Below are positions 45,414 to 56,679 of a stretch of 64,000 nucleotides of DNA, piece after piece. A program made the position numbers and the translations under genes. The notes under the pieces are model-generated. The model saw only the letters and a list, made by a program, of their open reading frames with translations, was not told where the DNA came from and did not search any database. How positions within the stretch are numbered: the first letter of the stretch is position 1; each line of letters begins with the position of its first letter. The stretch covers positions 11,079,997 through 11,143,996 of the forward strand of contig NC_084809.1 of assembly GCF_963583255.1 (NCBI RefSeq), given 5' to 3'. Source of the stretch: Pyrus communis. Lineage: Eukaryota; Streptophyta; Magnoliopsida; Rosales; Rosaceae.

Positions 45414-47862
45414 ATGGAAAAGCAAAGTTCTGTCTCCGTCGTTTTGTTTCTTCATGCAGCACTACTGATCTCAACTTGTTTTGGAAGCAAATCCTGGCCT
45501 GCAAAAAAACAAGTTGCCTTGTTCATCTTCGGAGACTCTTACTTAGATTCTGGCAACAACAACTACATCAACACTACAACTCTCGACCAAGCAAATTTCT
45601 GGCCATATGGAGAAACCTACTTCAAGTTCCCAACTGGAAGATTCTCCGACGGACGTTTGATGTCAGACTTTATTGGTAAGATTTACAAATCTTTTATAAT
45701 GTCGTCCTTGGTTGTACATGTCCACTTTGTTAGCTAGCTAGCTAACCCAATACAAGATTTTTTGTCTGCTTATACTTTATCGTGATCTAATCTAATTTGT
45801 ATCTTACCCAATATACTTTGCAGCTGAGTACGCTCACCTGCCATTTGTTCCACCCTTTCTTCAACCGGGATTTCGCCAATATTATGGTGGCGCGAATTTC
45901 GCATCTGCCGGAGCTGGAGCTCTGGTGGAGACTTTTCAAGGCGAGGTATGTTTTCTTTACATTTGAGAGTGATATTATGATATGGACAGCTATTAATACA
46001 ATTTGGTATGCATATTACTCTGCTGCGCTACTTAATTAGGTGACGAAATGAAACATATATCACTTGGTGACATTCATGGTGTTTCCCAATTATTTGGTAA
46101 GGTGAAGCACTAAATGTTTAGCTTGTATACGTTGTTAGAAAAAAAACAAGAAAATTGAGAAAATTAGGTGTAATGGTTTTATATATTGCCTCGTTATCTG
46201 ACATAAATAGCGTAAAAAATCAATAGTAAAACGACACGTAATATTTAAATGTTGGTGAGTTATTAACCCATATCATATAAACCCTCATGGTAGAAATTCT
46301 TGTGTGGGAACTTAGATTGGGGCAAGTGTGAGAGAGAGAGGCTGGGACCACAGTAAGATAAGTGTAGGCCTCAAAATTTGGGGGTGGTGGGGTAAGGGGG
46401 TATTTAGGTTTTTCTGAATATGGAAAACATTCATGAATGTTACATCTACTTGTCACTCACAAATTGCAGCTAAATAGTTATGGAACCTTCATATTCCGTC
46501 TTATTTCAGGTCATTAACCTTAAAACACAACTGAAGTATTACAAGAAGGTAGAGACCTGGTTCAGACACAAGTTAGGCGATATTGAAGCCAAAGTGACAC
46601 TTTCAAGAGGCGTCTACTTGTTCAACATTGGAACCAACGATTACATAAGCCCTTTCCTAACCAACTCTCCCATGTTAAAGTCCTACTCTCACTCACGATA
46701 CGTCGAAATGGTTATCGGCAACTTGACGAGCGTCATCCAAGTATGCATTAAACAATTTACACAGAGTCTGAAATGTTATGTTTTGAAATTGTCGGTCAAA
46801 AACACACATTTTATATTCGACTTGACTCTACCTAATCAAACGAGTTTGAATTTTTTATATGGTTTGATTGGGTGTAAAATTGGCAGGAAATTTATTTAGG
46901 AGGGGGTAGGAAATTTGGGTTCATCAATTTGCTGGACTCGGGTTGTCTTCCGGGGGTCAGAATAATCAAGCCTGAAAATAATGGTAGCTGCTTAAAGGAG
47001 GTTTCGTCACTTGCCAAATTACATAACAAAGCTCTCTCCAAACTCCTCATTCAACTTGGAAACCAGTTGGAAGGTTTCAAATATTCACTCTACAACTTAA
47101 ACAGCAATCTTAGACAGAGAATCAGGCATCCCTCTAAATATGGTACGTACTCAATGCACACAAGCAAATTAGTTGTCTTAATTCCGTGCTTAGGTAAACA
47201 TTATGACTGAACTGGCTTGCCCTTGTGCCTTACGCGCGAACCAACAAGCTCAACACAACACGTTGGGAACTTCTTATATGGGGTTACCAAATGCACCCTA
47301 TAACTTGATGAGTACACCCATTTCATATTTATGTGCAATTTGTTCTGTTGCTAAAGAGGGCTGAAGCCACTGGGGTAGCCTAGTGAGGAGTGTGGGCAGG
47401 GTGATAGGTAGCAGTACGTTATGGTCGGGTTTAAAACCGCCAATGTATCTAAAAGCCAATAGTGACAGTCCAAATCTAGGCATAACGTCTAAGCACAAAA
47501 ACATAATCATATTCCGTATCTTTTATGCAAATGTATTTGCTTACAAATGTGTAATACATTACAAGTTACAAGTAGATATTGAATTGTGTAATTGTGTGTG
47601 ATGAAATTAAGGTTTTAAGGAAGGGAAAACAGCATGTTGCGGAACAGGTCAGTTTAGAGGAGTATTTAGCTGTGGAGGGAAAAGAACAGTGAAGAAGTTT
47701 GAGTTGTGTGAGGATCCAAATGAATATGTGTTCTGGGACTCTTTGCATCTCACTGAAAAGGTCTACAAGCAATTTGCTAATGAAATGTGGAGTGGCCGGC
47801 CATTGAACTCCAAGTCCACGACAAGTCTATACAGTCTCAAGGATCTCTTCCAAGACTTGTAA
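45414..47862 (+). CDS. GDSL esterase/lipase 1 (GLIP1-like), 373 aa
   Basis: Secreted SGNH-fold lipid or ester hydrolase. Five exons: 45414-45675, 45824-45945, 46510-46740, 46887-47142 and 47612-47862, all GT-AG; phases fit and the sum is 374 codons with stop. A hydrophobic signal peptide covers about residues 7-24. Block I is FIFGDSYLDSGNNNY with nucleophile Ser42, block II GGANFASAGAGALVE (about 109-123), block III GTND (Asn171), and block V FWDSLHLTE gives Asp333 and His336, where most relatives have HPTE. All catalytic residues are present. In Arabidopsis, close relatives (GLIP1-GLIP5) include ethylene-linked defence lipases; that role here is only inferred. It forms a tandem pair with the gene at 49288. 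Confidence 0.94.
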
Positions 47863-49227
47863 GTCTTTTGCATCAAATGTAACATGCAGCCCAAATTGGA
47901 CACATTAACTATTAATTTGAGGTAACATGTGCCTTGGAAACTTCAAATTTTCAATCTTTGGTTATACATTAAAAAAAATATATTTTATGATTCCTCTATG
48001 CTATAACGTCAGTAAATGAATGATAAATTTACTTACGACAAATGATAATGTAAGGTATGAGTCTTATTTTTAGAATTGATAAAGAAGTCGGTCCCACGTT
48101 GAGTATATGTGTTTCATTCTCAATGTTTAATGAGATATCCTAAAAAATATGTTCATCCCATACGTGAACAATTTAGGTATCATTCTCCGATCAAACCATA
48201 TAACTCATATTCCCGAAACTGTTAATAAACATGCCCAAAGATAAGGCCAGGTCACAAAATTTTCAATTTGATGAAGAATGAATCAAGCGGTAATAATTTG
48301 ACACCACTCATGTATCTTTTGGTACTTCGGTTAAGCAACGCAGGCGAACACCAAATAAGTCTTTGCTTCTGGAAGAACTATAATCGGAATGGTAAAGGCC
48401 TTTACGGCCAAATTTTAGGTTATATCTGGTACACGGTTTTCGTTATGCAAGTCTTTGTGTATGTATTCTTTCTTCAAAGTCTTTGGATGTTCACATCTTC
48501 ACCACAGATAACCAAATTTAAATGTTCAGACGTGACGCATATGTTTCTAAAAATCCATATGTCAAACTAATCATAAGAAAAAGTCATTTTAGATTTGTCA
48601 AAGAGTAGTTAGATGCTTCTGTCCGGCTATACGCACCCAATTTCATATATAAAAAATAATAGTTCGATCCTTCCACAAAAAAAATGCACATATACCTTAC
48701 AAAAAACGTATCTTCATGTTATAAGTTTTTCTTGATCTTCATTTGAAGATTATCCAAACAAAAGATCTTTTAAATCGGAAACCATTTAGTCATCCAAATG
48801 AATAGAACAAATCGATGGTGTGAGTACTAAGTAAAATATTCGTGATGAATTGTTCATTTATACACTTTATTTAAAGCAAATTACTATATTATATTTATTT
48901 GAAGTTCCCGACTGGAACCAAATATTGGAAGTTGATGTTCTTATAGGTTTGAAGAATTTCAAAGAATGGAACCCTTCCTAAAATTAGTTGTCATGAAAAT
49001 GAGCGCGTAACATAAAAAATGAAAACAAATATGTTTATAATGTTCGAGATGAGAGAATGAAGGGAAATGTTGTTTGCTTACGTACCTTTCCTTCTGGATT
49101 GTTTTAATTTGGAATTTTGATCGATTGTTTGATTTTTTCTAGAGACCAGGTCATTGGTTTTTATGTCTAAATTGATAGGTCACTGATCAGCTGACCAAAA
49201 CACATTAGGTCACCGTGAATTGCCCCC
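47863..49227. other. Spacer between GDSL genes; first 400 bp recur downstream
   Basis: 47850-48260 (GTAAGTCTTTTGCATCAAAT, ACATGCAGCCCAAATTG, GGTTATACATTAAA, AATTTAGGTATCATTC) recurs at 55150-55290 plus 55523-55760 in the same order. This is the 3' UTR and flank of a duplicated GDSL gene. 48735-48800 resembles the 30908 tandem unit. No other gene is visible. Confidence 0.75.
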
Positions 49228-49235
49228 TATAAATA
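49228..49235 (+). promoter_or_regulatory. TATA box of GDSL gene 2
   Basis: TATAAATA lies 60 bp before the start codon, giving a short 5' leader of about 30 bp. Confidence 0.75.
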
Positions 49236-49287
49236 GCTATATAATCATGTAAGTTGAACATTCGAATTATCTAGCAAACAAATTAAT

Positions 49288-52200
49288 ATGGCAAACACAA
49301 GCTTCCAAGTCTCTTGTGTCTTTGTCTTTTGTACGTGCCTCGGCCTTCTCATCACAGCACAAAGCCGCGGCCAATTTGGGTTTGAAAAACCTGTACCCGT
49401 TTTCTTCTTTGGAGATTCATTTTTTGATGCTGGAAATAATAACTACATCAACACTACTTTTCGGGCAAATTACTGGCCATATGGTGAAACCTTCTTCAAG
49501 AACCCAACCGGAAGATTTTCCGATGGTCGACTAATTTCAGATTTTATTGGTAAGATATATACTTTACAATTTTGTGAATATTTTCGTATAGAAACGTGAA
49601 ATATTGTTAGTATATGTAATCAACAGTTAAGTATATAAATCTATTTTTCTGTTACAGCTGAGTATGCGGAGTTGCCATTTATCCCACCGTATCTACAACC
49701 TGGTAATGATCAATTTACATATGGTGCAAACTTTGCATCTGCAGGAGCTGGTGCTTTGGTCGAAACAAGCCAAGGTTTGGTACGTAAGTAACATCATTTT
49801 GCATATGAGTTCAATTGGGTTACTTCACTAATTTGGTTTTTATAATGATAAGCATATACTATACAAGAAAAGTCACGCACGTTTGTCAGAGATATACTAT
49901 AATGTAAATTACAGGCATATGCTATATTGTAAATTAGGTCAACCATTGCTCACCACAATTTTTTTATACATTTGGGTTCCATGCACCTTGACCAGAGGTA
50001 CATAATATATATTTATATACCAACCAATGTAATATAAGAAATGTAGTACATCCTTACAAAGGAGGCAGATTGTCTGCCCTCCCATTACCATGCCCTTCTC
50101 ATCCCTTTCTATATTGTAAGATCACGGTTAAGCCACATCAATATTTTATATTGTTTTTTTTTTTATATAGAGATAATAAGATATGTTGACGTGACTTAAT
50201 CGTGACTGAACAAATAGGAAGGGATGGGAAGGGCATGGTAAAAGGAGGGCAGACAATCTGCCTCCCATTATAAAACTGCTTATACTTGCTACCTACTCAT
50301 GGCGGATACCGGATAGGGATAAGTTCATCTCCTCATACAAACAAATCACTTTAAAGACTTGCCTATTATTAATCTGTTCAAATTAATCTTACGAGCAATA
50401 GTTGTTGACAAAGAAACACTTACGTCAACAACCCATTGAATGCATGTAATAGTCAACAACCAACAATAGCAAAGCCTTTTTCCATTAAGTGGAGTCAGCT
50501 TAATGAATCCTAGAACGCTATTACACTCGATTTTGTACAACGTTTTCTGTTAGATCTAAGTACTCTAAGTCTTTTCTTGTAGTCTCTTCCAAAGTCTTCC
50601 AAGGTCTTCCTCTCCTCTTTCGGCCCTAAACCTCTGTCCCATAACCACTTCTTCTAATCGGAGCGTCAGTAGGCCTTCATTTTACATGTCCAAACTATCG
50701 TAACTGATTTTCTCTCATCTTTCCTTCAATTTTGACTACTTCTACTTTACCTCGAATATCCTCATTCCTAAATAAATGTAACTAGTCAACAACCAATTTA
50801 GTATAAAGAAATGTTGCCAAGAACATATTTGATTTGGGCTCAAAGCCTCAAACATTGTAACTAACTTCTTTAAATTTACATATGTATCATCCTCCATTAC
50901 TATAATCAAACATGTCCCTTAAGATTTTGACAAAAACAAAAAAAAAAACATGTCCTTTAAGGTGAAACTAATTGATGTCTGAACCTTCCTCAGGTGATAG
51001 ATCTTCATTCTCAACTTTCATATTTCAAGAGCGTTAGGAAGTCGTTGAACCGGAAACTAGGGGATGAACAAACCAAGACCCTGCTATCAAGAGCTATTTA
51101 CTTGTTTAGCGTCGGAGGCAACGATTACATTTTCCCTTTCGAGAAAAACTCCAGTGTGCTTGGACCCCACCCTCATGAGGAATTTGTTGGCCTTGTGATA
51201 GGAAATATCACTGCAGTGATCAAAGTAAATTCCTAGCTAGCACGTACTTGAAAAGCAAGAGATTTTCCCACTGATATATATGCCAAGTTTTAAGTAATAT
51301 TAATGTCGATGTGTCAGGAAATATATAGAGAAGGAGGAAGGAATTTTGGGTTTCTTGGTCTTGATCCTCTTGCTTGTTTACCATATTCAAGAGCAGTTGT
51401 TGAGGGACAAAATCGTGGTGGCTGCTTTGACAAAATCACACCATACGTAAAACTACACAACAAATTACTTCCCAAACTCCTACAGAAGCTAGAGAGAGAA
51501 CTCAAGGGATTCAGATTCTCACTTTCCCAAATCTATGAGTTTCTGACAGAAAGAATAAATCACCCCTCTAAATATGGTATGTACATTTCCTCGATTTTCT
51601 TATAACTTTCTCTTGCACTACTAGAAATTTCAACTTTACTGATTTTTTTTTGAGTAATTGCCACGCTAATATATCTTTGAGTTAAGTACAAAAAACTACC
51701 TCAAATATGGGTCAAATGACACTTTCATACCTCATCTTTTAAAATTGACAATGTTATACCTCATCTTACGAATTTGTGTCAATGTTATACCTTCCGTTAG
51801 TTTGGCCGTTTATTTCTCAGTTAAATGCTGACGTGGCTTGATCCGGGACCCATTTTTATTAAAAAATTATTAAAAACAAAAAAAATCATTTAATATTCTT
51901 TAAATATTAAAATAATAAAGAAAAGTTATTTAAATAAATAAATTAAAAAAAAAAAAAAAACTCAATTCGTCCCTTCCCCCCCCTCTCTCCCTTCTCCCCA
52001 TCTTCATCTTCTTCCCCTTTCTGCAACTACAACCCAGAAAAACAGAAGAGGGAAAAAAAAAAAAAAAAAAAAAAAAAAAACCAATTTGTTTTCCCTGCTC
52101 CTCACCCCCTCTTCTCCCCACACCCACGCACCCAACCTCCCCACCTTCGCACCCCACCCTCTGCACCCAACCTCGCACCCACTACCTACAACCCCAAAAA

Positions 52201-52573
52201 AAAAAAAAAAAAAAAACCCAGAAAAAAAAACCCATTCTCCTTGGCGAGGAGAAAATGGGCGCCGGGGGCGTCGCGGGGGGGGGGGGGGGGGTGGGTGGGG
52301 TGGGGGAATGGGTGTGGAGGGGAGAGGGTGGGTGCGAGGGGGGCGGACGAACTGGGTATTTTATTTTATTTTTTTCTTCTCTCTTCTTCTTCTTCTGCAG
52401 GTTGGGTGGGTGGAGGGGACGGGTTTGCTACTGTTTTTTTTTTTTTTTTTTTTTTTTTTCCTTCTCTCTTCTTCTGCTTCCCTCTTCTTCTTCTTCTTTT
52501 GTGGGTTAGGTGGGGGGGGGGGGGGGGGGGGGGGAGGGGGTGGGGTTGGGTGGGAGGGGACTGGTTTGCTGCT

Positions 52574-52607
<34 letters not shown>

Positions 52608-53554
52608 CCCCTCTTCTTCTTCTTCTTCTTCTTCTTCTGCAGGGGGGACGGACTGGGTTTCCCAGTGTTGTTTTTTTTTTTTTTTTTTTTTTTCCTTCTT
52701 CTTCCTCCTCCTTTCTAGATTGCAGGGGGTTGAGTTTGTGGTGGGGGGAGGGGGGATGAAATGGGTTTGGTTTGGTTTGGGTTTTTTTTTTTTTTTTCCT
52801 CTTCTTCTTCTTCTTCTTCTTCTTTCTCCTTCTTTTCTGGGTTGCAGGAAGATGATGGGGAAGAGAGAGGGGGGAGATGCACGAAAGGAGAGGGAAGATG
52901 ATGGCTAATGTTTTTTATTTTTTTTATGTACTTTTTTATTATTATTTTAATATTTAAATAATATTAAATGATTTTTTTTGTTTTTAATAAATTTTTTATT
53001 AATTTTTTAATTAAAATGGGTCCCAGATCAAGTCACGTCAGCATTTAACTGAGAAATAAACGACCAAGCTAACGGAAGGTATAACATTGATACAAATTCG
53101 TAAGATGAGGTATGACATTGTCGATTTTAAAAGATGAGATATGAAAGTGTCATTTGACCCATAATTAAGGTAGTTTTTTGTACTTAACTCTATATCTTTG
53201 TTTCTAGATTATGAATCTCGACCATACATTCTAGAGATTCTTTGATTACTTAATCTATGAGAAAGAACTAAGTGATGTTGTTTTTTCTTTTGGGATGCTA
53301 TTGTTGGCAAAGGTTTTGAGGAAGGGAAAGTGGCATGCTGTGGAAGTGGTCCGTATCGAGGAATTTATAGCTGTGGAGGCAAGAGAGGAACCAAAGAGTA
53401 TGACCTGTGTAAGAATGTCAGTGAATATGTCTACTTTGACTCTGGTCATCCAACTGAAAGGATCTTTCAACAGATTGCCGACCAATTCTGGAACGGAACT
53501 CCCAACTCTACCGTGTCTTACAATTTGAAAACACTATTTGAAATTAAGTATTAA
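49288..53554 (+). CDS. GDSL esterase/lipase 2 (GLIP1-like), 371 aa
   Basis: Tandem relative of the gene at 45414. Exons 49288-49549, 49658-49779, 50994-51224, 51318-51576 and 53313-53554; the first three have exactly the same lengths (262, 122, 231 bp) and phases as in gene 1. The product has a signal peptide (about residues 6-24), block I FFFGDSFFDAGNNNY (Ser44), FASAGAGALVE, block III GGND (Asn171), and block V FDSGHPTE (Asp334, His337), so it should be active. Gly-Gly-Asn replaces Gly-Thr-Asn of gene 1. Intron 2 is 1.2 kb and carries a MITE and a LINE fragment; intron 4 is 1.7 kb, almost filled by a foldback element. Coding exons are intact, but correct removal of intron 4 is worth testing. 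Confidence 0.93.
50061..50266. mobile_element. 206-bp MITE in GDSL2 intron 2
   Basis: GGAGGCAGATTGTCTGCCCT at the left is exactly mirrored by AGGGCAGACAATCTGCCTCC at the right, and pairing goes on to about 45 bp (CCATGCCCTTC / GAAGGGCATGG). Same family as 27507-27674, but with better-kept ends. Flanks CTTACAAA and ATTATAAA are only loosely alike. Confidence 0.9.
50400..50770 (-). mobile_element. RTE-type LINE 3' end, antisense in GDSL2 intron 2
   Basis: On the minus strand it reads RNEDIRGKVEVVKIEGKM, RENQLR, FGHVK, RPTDAPIRRS, GRPWKTLEETTRKDLEYLDL and SRIH with stops in between. This is the C-terminal tail of plant RTE-clade LINE proteins (family words RWFGHV, GRPRKTL). It lacks the RT core and is 5'-truncated and dead. 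The end of the element, near 50400-50460, has TTGTTGAC words. Confidence 0.82.
51680..53190. mobile_element. 1.5-kb foldback element in GDSL2 intron 4, TATATCTTTG duplication
   Basis: AGTTAAGTACAAAAAACTACC at the left (20 of these bases shown by AGTTAAGTACAAAAAACTAC) pairs with GTAGTTTTTTGTACTTAACT at the right. Pairing continues for about 280 bp through GGGTCAAATGACAC, ACCTCATCTTACGAATTTGT, TTATTTCTCAGTTAAATGCT and GGGACCCATTTT. TATATCTTTG stands at 51670-51679 and 53191-53200, a 9-10-bp target duplication. Long arms plus a 9-10-bp duplication suggest a Mutator-like non-autonomous element. The centre is extreme low-complexity DNA. No transposase. Confidence 0.9.
51950..52912. repeat. Poly(A)/(T)/(G) and CTT-TGCAGG array in the foldback centre
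   Basis: The left part has A runs and C-rich CCCACACCCACGCACCC words; the right part has at least five units of T run, (CTT)n, a TGCAGG- or TAGATTGCAGG-like word, a G-rich stretch and GGACGGGTTTGCTGCTG. Units are about 100-130 bp and irregular. Long open frames here (up to 210 aa) are only homopolymer translation and not genes. Confidence 0.85.
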
Positions 53555-53648
53555 GTAAATTAAATCTTCTAACTGGGTGTTAGAATATAAGGAAAACTAA
53601 TGAAAAGAGTTTGAAACCTTTGAGTTTTAACGACAACGACAAAATAAA

Positions 53649-53743
53649 GGGTAAAGTCAATAGTACCATGATTGACGTTTTAGTGTAGAAATATGATTTT
53701 TCGTTAAAGTGAACAATACCAGTAGCATTTCGTTAAAATTCCC
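53649..53743 (-). mobile_element. Short MITE, family of 63917-64000
   Basis: On the minus strand it reads GGGAATTTTAACGAAATGCT, ACTGGTATTGTTCACTTTAA, CGAAAAATCA and GTCAATCATGGTACTATTGA. The + strand at 63917 has the same order. It lies about 95 bp after the stop codon of GDSL gene 2, possibly in its 3' UTR. Confidence 0.8.
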
Positions 53744-54479
53744 TAGAATATAATCATTTTTTAATTTTTTGTATTTTATTTTATAGTTCAATTGTTACTT
53801 TTAGACCCTATTGAGCGATGAATTTTTGCCCACAATGTAACGAGAAATGTTGGCTCACATATAATGTAATCGCATCGGTGTTTACTGTTTAGTATTGTAA
53901 CTTCGTAACTTTTTTGTATGTGATGAGACATGCAATAATGTTATTTATGAGTTAAATATACTAAATCACACAAAAACCACCAAGCCTTTGAGTCCAACTA
54001 GTGATACTTTTTGTTGGTGTTTGGTCACCTGCTACTTGGTTGTCAATCGGAGAGCCTAGTTATTTGCAAAACTCAATTCGTAATTTGATCGAATTATTCT
54101 AAAAGCTGCTGAATTGGGGTTTTTGACAGCCACATAAGCATATAACAGAGTAATTAACTGAAATTCTAATGAAAGTATGAAATTGAAATGAAATAATAGT
54201 AAACATATAAAATTGAAAATGTTTTTAAAATGTTGTATGAGGTTGCATTTGATCACAAACTTAAAAAGGTAGAATGTAATTTACCCTAATAAATAAAACA
54301 TAGGTCCCAAATGGACTTTTGCTCCCAGCCACAACTATTTAAAATTTTCTGACTACTTAATTATCTTGTGATGCTCTAATAACTTAACTATAACTTAACT
54401 GTTTCTCATAGTTCCTATTCGTTTGAGACTCTTCCAATGCATGCACGAGAGCCTTGATTGTTCAATCATTCTCCCTTTT
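53744..54479. other. Spacer after GDSL gene 2, no gene seen
   Basis: AT-rich; the minus frame 54056-54256 has no recognisable content. Confidence 0.5.
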
Positions 54480-55060
54480 CTAAAAGAAAGAAAAAACTCG
54501 TCCACAAGTTTCATTTGGATGCTTTTCCACATTTCGTCGACCGCCCAATCAATTGCTTCCCACAACAACAATTTTAACATTATCCACAATAGCCACTTTG
54601 AAAAGATGAGACGTCCCCCCGTCGATCCTTGGCTTGTTCACATTTGAAAAGACGACTTCCTTTCCCACATTTCGTCGGCTGCCTAATCAACCCTTGGCTT
54701 GTGCATCAATTTCAACATCTATTATTACAAAGACTTTTATGAAAAAAAATCCTATATTTAGAGATAGGTGATTAAATTGGTGACACGACGTGCCTACAAA
54801 GGCTTTTTTTATGGTATCAGAGTAAGTTATTCTTGTAACACGTCGTGAACTCAAGTTACTCAACTCGAACTTGCTTCCTAATATTGATCAATAATTGGAC
54901 TTTCGAAAAGTCATGTGTTGCCTCTAGTGATGGACTACTAAATATCGACTGAGCTTTTGAAAAGATTGGCACAGCTGTGGAATAATGGCCAGCTCCCATT
55001 GTGGAATTGGTTTCCATTGTAACCCATGTATGGCTACTCGTGATACAAAAACATAAATTG
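54480..55060. repeat. Tandem segmental duplication, uninterrupted copy
   Basis: TTTCATTTGGATGCTTTTCC, CCCAATCAATTGCTTCC, AACAATTTTAACATTATCCA, GGTATCAGAGTAAGTTATT, TCTAGTGATGGACTACTAAA and GGAATTGGTTTCCATTGTAA recur in the same order in 55925-56010, 56680-57003 and 61811-61900. The second copy is split by a LINE and by a LARD; this copy keeps both sites empty. Confidence 0.85.
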
Positions 55061-55091
55061 ATTATTAATTAGCTTTGCATTGATGTTGCAG

Positions 55092-55165
55092 CTGAGTATG
55101 CCATGGAACTTTTAAAGGCCACGAAAGGTCTGTACAATCTGGGGGATCTCTTCCAAGAATTGTAA
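55092..55165 (+). pseudogene. GDSL lipase pseudogene, exon 2 start fused to exon 5 end
   Basis: After a splice-acceptor-like TTGCAG the sequence CTGAGTATGCC matches the start of GDSL exon 2, then passes into GCCATGGAAC...GGGGATCTCTTCCAAGAATTG and TAA at 55163-55165, which corresponds to the end of exon 5 of gene 1 (AAGGATCTCTTCCAAGACTTG TAA). The 3' flank then follows gene 1 for several hundred bases. So a third GDSL copy lost everything between exon 2 and the last codons. The exon 2 part is only about 11 bp and could be chance; the 3' part is secure. Confidence 0.8.
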
Positions 55166-55285
55166 GTCTTTTGCATCAATGTAACATGCAGCCCAAATTG
55201 TGCACATTAACTATTAATTTGATGTAAACTTGTGCCTTTCAAAATTTCAGCCTTTGGTTATACATTAAAATAAATTCTCCTAATG

Positions 55286-55522
55286 TATTTTCATCATGTT
55301 GTATTTTCTTTTTCAACAGAGGCAATATTTATGTCTCTCCCTCTTTTTTCTTGTATTTTCTTTTTCAAAGGGAGTTAGGTGTATGTTCCCCACTCTTTTC
55401 TTGTATTTTGTTTTTTTCTTGCTCTATTAGGGATAAGTTTTATGTTTTCCTGACTAGGTGTAACTTCTTTTTTTCATATTAATAAATTTCTCTCGTACAA
55501 TCGAAGTTTAAAAAAAAAAAAA
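55286..55522 (+). mobile_element. LINE 3' tail inserted in the duplicated GDSL flank
   Basis: The gene 1 flank runs GGTTATACATTAAA...TTTTATGATTCCTC without a break, but here about 235 bp intervenes, ending GAAGTTTAAAAAAAAAAAA. The insert contains TTAGGGATAAGTTTTATG and AATAAATTTCTCTCGTAC, like the 3' ends of plant LINEs. Both boundaries are uncertain by about 15 bp. Confidence 0.65.
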
Positions 55523-56010
55523 TTTCTTTTACGATTCCTCATTCCATAATGTCAGTAAATGAATGACAAATTTACTTTAAAAACTGATAATGTAAGATAT
55601 GAGTCTCATTTTTTAAATGAATAAAGAAGTCGTTTCCATGTTGAAAATATGTTTCATTCTCAATGTCGAACAAGGTATCCTAAAACATATGTTTATCGCA
55701 TGTCTAAACAATTTAGGTATCATTCCCAAATCATTCCATATGGCTTTTTTTTTTTTATGTTAGATTAAGGAGTCAATGGAGTTCACACCCACATCATGGT
55801 GCAAAGGCAACGGTATCATAAGCCCAAAGATTAGACCAGCTCGCAAAATCATTCCATATGACTCACATTCCAAAAATGTAGATAAACATAATCCCAAAGA
55901 TTACCAGCTCGCCAAATTTTCTAAAAAACACGTCGTCGAGTTTCATTTGAATGCTTTTCTACATTTCCTTTTCCATATTTCGTCGGCTGCCCAATCAATT
56001 GCTATCCAAA
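55523..56010. repeat. Continuation of GDSL flank and duplicated segment
   Basis: 55523-55760 continues the match to 47985-48200 (GTCAGTAAATGAATG, AATTTAGGTATCATTC). 55800-55910 holds an imperfect local duplication around CATTCCATATG and CCCAAAGATTA. 55925-56010 starts the second copy of the 54480 segment. Confidence 0.75.
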
Positions 56011-56679
56011 GAGAAAGTGGTGGTGTTGGAAACACCTGAGCCGGTGTAAACACTGGAACTCTACACACGATCTCTTTAATAAACATGGCTGATGATTAGA
56101 TCAAGGAAGAGTAGGGAAGAGGTATACCCTCAGGAGTAGAGGAAATGGGCGGATTAGAGAGAAAATTGGGAAGAGACAACAGTAGATGCAGGGACAAAAG
56201 AAGGAAAAGAGAAAAGAGAAAACACTACAACTGACCCTGGCCGAAGCTAGGGCCGGTGTCACCAAAAAATCCTAAGTTTGAAAGACTCACAAGCAATGAG
56301 AAGTACTCTTAGGTTAGAGAGTCATACTAGTAGTCGGCTTCTTTTGCTTTGTAGCCGATTATCCCTTGTTTACGGCTATGCTCTGGAAGCAAATTGGATC
56401 TGGATGTGGTATCTGCAGAGGAGATACTCAACGGGGAACAAGGAATTAGGCGATGAACTGAAAAGTTTTATGTGGGTGGAGACACAGTGGAAGCTTCTGG
56501 CGGAAGTTGTGTTGTGTTTCTGAGCCATACGTCTGTTTGGGCCTTTCTGCTTTACTTTTGTTTTAGACCTTTTTTGTTTGTAGTGTATGTGTCTGTTGGG
56601 CCTTTGTTGTATATTCGTGCTTGTTGTGTAATGAAATTTCCCTTTGACCAAAAAAAAAAATATAAAACAATAAAAAAAA
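56011..56679 (+). mobile_element. 5'-truncated LINE, 669 bp, 16-bp target duplication
   Basis: TCAATTGCTATCCAAA stands at 55995-56010 and again at 56680-56695, a perfect 16-bp duplication. The insert ends with CCTTTGACCAAAAAAAAAA and further A-rich sequence, the A tail of a LINE. Its + frame 56278-56523 has no domain I can name. The partner segment at 54548 has the site once. It is a 3' fragment and cannot move by itself. Confidence 0.87.

Noticed and set aside
52086..52908. Overlapping + frames of 130-210 aa rich in Phe, Gly and Ser
   Set aside because: They are translations of poly(T), poly(G) and CTT runs inside the foldback and lie in an intron; no start context or domain.
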